NCBI GenBank assembly: GCA_003149345.1
Contig: QFWI01000011.1
Span: forward strand, 248,001 to 312,000
Length of the DNA: 64,000 nucleotides
Origin: Vampirovibrio chlorellavorus
GTDB lineage: Bacteria; Cyanobacteriota; Vampirovibrionia; Vampirovibrionales; Vampirovibrionaceae
Direction: 5' to 3'
The notes beneath the pieces are model-generated. The model had not been told where the DNA came from. It did no database searches and saw only the letters and a program-made list of their open reading frames with translations. Shown in pieces: positions 60,134-64,000 of this stretch. The translations under genes were made by a program, and so were the position numbers. Positions within the stretch are counted from its first letter, which is position 1; every line of letters starts with the position of its first letter.

Positions 60134-62077
60134 ATGTGTGGGATTGCTGGGTTCTTTTCCCAAGAGTCATTAAAAAATGAGGAATCGCTCGGTTTACTTC
60201 ATCATTTGAATTCCCGGCAGGCTCACCGTGGTCCTGATGGTAGCGGAGTGTGGGTTGATGCTAGTGGATTGGCTGGTTTTGCGCATGTCCGCTTAAGTAT
60301 TATTGATCTTTCCTCGGGGCATCAGCCCATGGTTTCTGATTCTGGAAATGTAATTACGTTCAACGGGGAAATATACAATTACATTGAGCTGCGCCAAGAG
60401 CTTGGGGTTGAAAACTTTAAAACAACTTCTGATACCGAGGTTGTGCTTAAGGCTTACGAGGCATGGGGACCGCGTTGCGTGGAAAAATTTCGCGGTATGT
60501 TTGCCTTTGCTATTTGGGATGCGGATCGGCGTAAGGTTTTTGTGGCGCGCGATCGCTTTGGCATAAAGCCTTTTTATTACACTGTTCAGGAAGGTGTGTT
60601 TTATTTTGCCTCGGAGATTAAAACGTTAACTTCCTTGGTTCCCTCATTAAGCGTTAATCTTGATGGTTTGCGCGATTATTTTTCTTTTCAGTTTTGCTTG
60701 GGTGAAAAAACTCTTTTTGATGGCATTTATAAATTATTGCCCGCCCATTGTGGTTATTTGGATTTTCAGTTGGATCAATGGCATTTTAAATACTGGGAAG
60801 TGCAGTACGATTTGGACTGGCATCATACTGAGAAGTATTTTATCGATAAAGTGCGGGAGTTGATGTATGACTCTGTTCGATATCATACCCGCAGTGATGT
60901 CGAGGTAGCTTCCTATCTGAGTGGCGGTGTTGATTCCAGCATTGTGACTTGTCTGGCGCGCGATGTATTGACCCAGGGGCAGTATCGGGCTTTTACCGGA
61001 AAGTTTTCCCTGGGCGAGCAGTTTGATGAGTCTCGTTACGCCAGGATTTTATCGGCTGAGAGAGATATAAGCCTTTATGAGGCGGATATAGTCGCTCAGG
61101 ATTTTATTGATAACATTGCCAAAGTGATTTATCACCTGGATGAGCCCGTCGCTGGCCCGGGTTCTTTCCCGCAGTTTATGGTTTCTCGGTTGGTGCGCGA
61201 TACAGGCATCAAGGTTGTTTTGGGTGGGCAGGGCGGCGATGAGATTTTTGGCGGTTATGCCCGTTACCTGATTGCCTATTTTGAGCAGTGCATCAAGGGT
61301 GCGCTGGATGGAACGATGAATAATGGCAAGTATATTGTTAATTATGAATCGATTATTCCTAATTTGGTAACCCTTAAAAATTACAAGCCGCTGATTAAGG
61401 AATTCTGGTCCGAAGGGCTGTTTGATTCCAGGGATGAGCGTTATTACCGCTTGGTGAACCGTTCTAACCAGATGGGCGATATTATTCATTGGGAAATATT
61501 TAATAAAACAACTTCTTTTGATGAGTTTAAAAAGATTTATTGGAGTGAGAACGTCGGAAAAGAGTCTTACTTTGATAGTATGACCCACTTTGATTTTAAG
61601 ACGCTCTTGCCTGCCCTGTTGCAGGTGGAAGATCGTATGAGTATGGCCAATGGAATAGAGTCCAGGGTTCCTTTTCTGGATCATTCGCTGGTGGAGTTGG
61701 CGGCTACGATTCCAGCCAATATTAAATTCCAAAATGGAGAATTGAAGCGTCTTTTGCGGAATACGTTTTCAGATGTGGTTCCCGCCCCCATTATGGAGAG
61801 AAAAGACAAAATGGGATTCCCGGTTCCGTTGCAGGTGTGGTTTAAAGAAAACGCCAATGTTCGGGATTTTGTGTGTGATATTTTCCAGAGTCAGAATGCG
61901 CTTCATCGTCTTTATTTGAGTGACTCTTTTTCTATAGAGTCGTTAATTTCCAAAGAAGGCCAATTTAACCGAAATATATGGGGTCTTCTCAACCTGGAAT
62001 TATGGCAACAGCAGTTTTTTGATAATCACCAGTATTTTTCCTGGCGAGACAGCCCGGTGAATGCCCTAACGGGATAA
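60134..62077 (+). CDS. asnB: Glutamine-hydrolysing asparagine synthetase-like protein
   Basis: A 647-aa enzyme. Cys2 (MCGIAGFFSQ) is the N-terminal nucleophile of the glutaminase domain, with AHRGPDGSGVW, RLSIIDLSSGHQPM and TFNGEIYNYIELRQEL. The synthetase domain (about 245-600) holds the PP-loop YLSGGVDSSIVTCLARD and the later VLGGQGGDEIFGGYARY. It forms asparagine from aspartate, or amidates a sugar or acyl carrier in polysaccharide clusters, where such genes are common. Next to two nucleotide-sugar enzymes and in lower-GC DNA, a role in surface glycan modification is likely but not proven. Confidence 0.9.
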   Translation: MCGIAGFFSQESLKNEESLGLLHHLNSRQAHRGPDGSGVWVDASGLAGFAHVRLSIIDLSSGHQPMVSDSGNVITFNGEIYNYIELRQELGVENFKTTSDTEVVLKAYEAWGPRCVEKFRGMFAFAIWDADRRKVFVARDRFGIKPFYYTVQEGVFYFASEIKTLTSLVPSLSVNLDGLRDYFSFQFCLGEKTLFDGIYKLLPAHCGYLDFQLDQWHFKYWEVQYDLDWHHTEKYFIDKVRELMYDSVRYHTRSDVEVASYLSGGVDSSIVTCLARDVLTQGQYRAFTGKFSLGEQFDESRYARILSAERDISLYEADIVAQDFIDNIAKVIYHLDEPVAGPGSFPQFMVSRLVRDTGIKVVLGGQGGDEIFGGYARYLIAYFEQCIKGALDGTMNNGKYIVNYESIIPNLVTLKNYKPLIKEFWSEGLFDSRDERYYRLVNRSNQMGDIIHWEIFNKTTSFDEFKKIYWSENVGKESYFDSMTHFDFKTLLPALLQVEDRMSMANGIESRVPFLDHSLVELAATIPANIKFQNGELKRLLRNTFSDVVPAPIMERKDKMGFPVPLQVWFKENANVRDFVCDIFQSQNALHRLYLSDSFSIESLISKEGQFNRNIWGLLNLELWQQQFFDNHQYFSWRDSPVNALTG

Positions 62078-62158
62078 ACTTATGTAACCGCTTTATTTCA
62101 AATTCAATTCATCTATCTAATGGTTTTAAAGTGATCTTAAAAAAAGGAGATATATTTA

Positions 62159-63115
62159 ATGAAAGTTCTTATTACGGGTGGTTCAGGCTTTATTGGCTCA
62201 CACTTAGCTGAGCGCTTGTTGTCTCGCGGTGATCAGGTTCTTGTGATTGATAATTACGAAACCGGACGGCGTGATAATTTAACGCCTCAGTCTGGCCTCA
62301 CGGTGGTTGAAGGCTCGATTTGTGATGAAATTTTGATGAGAAAACTGTTTGATGAGTTTCAGCCAGAGGTGGTTGTCCATGCGGCTGCATCTTACAAAGA
62401 CCCAGATAATTTTATTGGGGACGCTGCTACCAATGCAATGGGAACCGCTGTAGTCGTTAAGGAAAGCCAACGTTTGAACGTTAAGCGACTGATTTATTTT
62501 CAAACCGCTTTGTGCTACGGGACGCCGATTGAGCAGCCTATTACTTTAAATCATCCTATCAACCCCGACCCCACCAGTTATGCGATTAGTAAAACCGCTG
62601 GCGAAAAATACGTTGAGATCAGTGGTTTGAATTATGTGACATTCCGTTTGGCAAACGCATACGGCCCTCGGAATATTAGCGGCCCATTGCCCACTTTCTA
62701 TCAACGTCTTACCACGGGCAAAAAGTGCTTTGTAATGGATACCCGCAGAGATTTTATTTTCATCACGGATTTGGTTGATATCGTGGAAAAAGCGGTGGAT
62801 GGTATTGGGCAAGGTGCTTACCATATCTCCTCCGGGAAAGATTTTTCCATTAAAGAGCTTTTTGATTCAACCATCGCCGCCCTCGGGATCTGCCTTGAGG
62901 AAGAAGTGGAAGTTCGTCCTAGAAACGCAGATGACGCTGCCACGATTTTGCTCGATCCGTCCAAAACCTTACAGGATTACGGAAGTATTCCCGCAACGCC
63001 TTTGAATGTGGGTATTCCTGCCACAATCAATTACTACAAGGAATTTGGCATTAATGAAACTTACACTCACCTGAAGCAACCTCAGGAAAGTCAGCAGCCG
63101 GCCAGTGTTCGTTAA
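62159..63115 (+). CDS. NAD-dependent nucleotide-sugar epimerase/dehydratase
   Basis: A 318-aa extended short-chain dehydrogenase. The N-terminal ITGGSGFIGSHLAERLL binds NAD, DNYETGRRDNL is typical for UDP-sugar enzymes, and the active-site Tyr-x-x-x-Lys lies in SYAISKTAGEKYVEISG. RLANAYGPRNISGPLPTFYQ and the DFIFITDLVDIVEKAVDG part support a UDP-glucose 4-epimerase or GDP/UDP-sugar dehydratase type. The exact sugar is open. AAAGGAG lies before the ATG. It follows asnB by 81 bases. Confidence 0.87.
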   Translation: MKVLITGGSGFIGSHLAERLLSRGDQVLVIDNYETGRRDNLTPQSGLTVVEGSICDEILMRKLFDEFQPEVVVHAAASYKDPDNFIGDAATNAMGTAVVVKESQRLNVKRLIYFQTALCYGTPIEQPITLNHPINPDPTSYAISKTAGEKYVEISGLNYVTFRLANAYGPRNISGPLPTFYQRLTTGKKCFVMDTRRDFIFITDLVDIVEKAVDGIGQGAYHISSGKDFSIKELFDSTIAALGICLEEEVEVRPRNADDAATILLDPSKTLQDYGSIPATPLNVGIPATINYYKEFGINETYTHLKQPQESQQPASVR

Positions 63116-63183
63116 GAGCGAACACTGCTGGCGAATTCCAAAAATGTTTTAGCGCAGTGTTATAGAGGACTGAATTGGAAGAT

Positions 63184-64000
63184 ATGTCAAGTTATACGAC
63201 TGTTTTTAAAGATGCCAATGTCCTGGTAGTGGGTGGCGCTGGTTTTGTTGGAAGCAATTTGGTTCAACAAATCCTAGCCTGCGGCGCTGAGCAGGTCCAC
63301 GTTGTGGATAATCTGCTTTCTGCCGAAAGAGAAAATTTACCCGATGATCCTCGGGTTCTTTTTACCGAAGCCTCCATTACTGAAGATTGGGTCTTGAATC
63401 AGTTCGAAGATAGCTTTGATTATATCTTCCAATTGGCCACTTACCACGGCAATCAAAGCTCCATCCACGATCCGCTGGCCGATCATGCCAACAATACACT
63501 GCCTACGCTAAAACTTCTGGAGCGTGTCAAGCACTTTCAGCGGCTTAAAAAAATGGTTTATTCCGGGGCTGGTTGTTGCATTGCGGAAAAAACTTTTGAA
63601 AGCGCGCAAGCGACTGTGGAATCTGAGCTGATTTCTCTTAAAAACATGGATAGCCCTTATGCCATGTCAAAAATCTTTGGGGAATTTTACTGCAATTATT
63701 ATTTCAAGCAACACGGCGTTCCTACGGTTCGGGCCCGCTTTCAGAATGTTTATGGCCCTGGAGAGGTTTTGGGCGCTGGCCAGTGGAGAGGGACTCCTGC
63801 CACTGTTTGGCGAAATGTTACGCCTACTTTTATCTACAAATCTATTCACGGAGAGGCTTTACCTGTTGAAAATGGTGGTATTGCCAGTCGCGATTTTATT
63901 TATGTGGATGATATCGCCTTGGGGCTTATGGCCTGCGCCGCAAACGGCACCCCTGGAGATGTGTATAACCTGGCTTCCGGGGTGGAAAGCACCATTCTGG
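63184..64000 (+). CDS. NAD-dependent nucleotide-sugar epimerase/dehydratase (3' end outside the window)
   Basis: A second extended SDR, open to the end of the window (272 codons seen). It reads VLVVGGAGFVGSNLVQQILA at the start (Gly-rich NAD site), VVDNLLSAERENL, IFQLATYHGNQSSIHDPLAD, SPYAMSKIFGEFYCNYYF with the Tyr/Lys pair, ARFQNVYGPGEVLG and SRDFIYVDDIALGLMACA. The pattern fits dTDP-glucose 4,6-dehydratase or UDP-glucuronate-type epimerases. GGAAG lies just before the ATG at 63184. It lies 68 bases after the other epimerase gene, so the cluster continues beyond the window. Confidence 0.85.
   Translation, partial: MSSYTTVFKDANVLVVGGAGFVGSNLVQQILACGAEQVHVVDNLLSAERENLPDDPRVLFTEASITEDWVLNQFEDSFDYIFQLATYHGNQSSIHDPLADHANNTLPTLKLLERVKHFQRLKKMVYSGAGCCIAEKTFESAQATVESELISLKNMDSPYAMSKIFGEFYCNYYFKQHGVPTVRARFQNVYGPGEVLGAGQWRGTPATVWRNVTPTFIYKSIHGEALPVENGGIASRDFIYVDDIALGLMACAANGTPGDVYNLASGVESTIL

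Noticed and set aside
59943..60173. A 76-codon plus-strand frame overlapping the asnB start
   Set aside because: It begins with TTG without a ribosome site and crosses the extended -10 promoter of asnB.
60235..60260. An ops/RfaH-like element (GGTAGCGG)
   Set aside because: It lies inside the asnB coding sequence and matches only partially; likely chance.
1..64000. CRISPR arrays, rRNA and tRNA genes, prophage or full insertion sequences
   Set aside because: None was seen on either strand when reading the intergenic regions.

Overview
The window looks like chromosomal DNA from a flagellated, LPS-bearing diderm bacterium of mid-50s % GC (judged by eye). A non-photosynthetic relative of Cyanobacteria (Vampirovibrionales/Melainabacteria type) is my best guess. 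The clues are an arginine-dihydrolase domain of the cyanobacterial ArgZ/AgrE type, L- and P-ring flagellar genes, and a set of lineage-specific membrane proteins. The assignment is inference; there is no rRNA or tRNA gene in the window to anchor it.

Layout. 0-8 kb: end of a superoxide dismutase gene, folD, a dicarboxylate symporter, a 711-aa acidic disordered protein, queF with a membrane-anchored Hsp20-like protein, and a two-gene version of the cyanobacterial AgrE enzyme. 8-17 kb: an ordered flagellar operon (SLT transglycosylase, flgF, flgG, flgA, flgH, flgI, flgJ, a small flgM-position gene, flgN, flgK, flgL). 17-22.5 kb: exported NTF2-like protein, lspA, an RluD-type pseudouridine synthase, LapA-like protein, P-loop ATPase, sodium:solute symporter. 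22.5-28.7 kb: a multi-pass protein of unknown family, then the late heme operon hemE-hemN-hemH-hemY. 28.7-31.5 kb: an Eco57I-like DNA methyltransferase and a highly structured non-coding stretch. 31.9-35.6 kb: a CelD-like acetyltransferase, a MerR-family regulator followed by an overlapping 41-codon metallothionein-like gene, and a GNAT-nitrilase fusion. 35.7-42 kb: a two-subunit 2-oxoacid:ferredoxin oxidoreductase behind a foldable leader, a small basic protein, and a B12-dependent ribonucleotide reductase. 42-46.5 kb: a flagellar export operon on the minus strand (FliM/N-like protein, fliO, fliP, fliQ, fliR), preceded in coordinates by a nested miniature repeat. 46.8-51 kb: rpsT, two family-9 glycosyltransferases, a TPR protein. 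51-57.3 kb: four adjacent proteins of one architecture (membrane segments, long helical middle, Pro-rich tail) and the c-di-AMP synthase CdaA. 57.6-64 kb: lysA, a second copy of the miniature repeat, then a lower-GC surface-sugar cluster (asnB and two nucleotide-sugar epimerase/dehydratases) that runs off the window.

How it fits together. Two separated flagellar loci supply rod, rings, hook-filament junction and export gate. Heme synthesis combines an oxygen-independent step with a HemY-type oxidase, and the ferredoxin-linked oxidoreductase and class II RNR point to facultative or low-oxygen life. The most distinctive items are the MerR-metallothionein pair with a mer-like operator, the membrane-protein family beside cdaA, the nested repeat whose empty version lies 17 kb away, the split AgrE, the structured RNA candidate at 30.8-31.3 kb and the switch-like korA leader.
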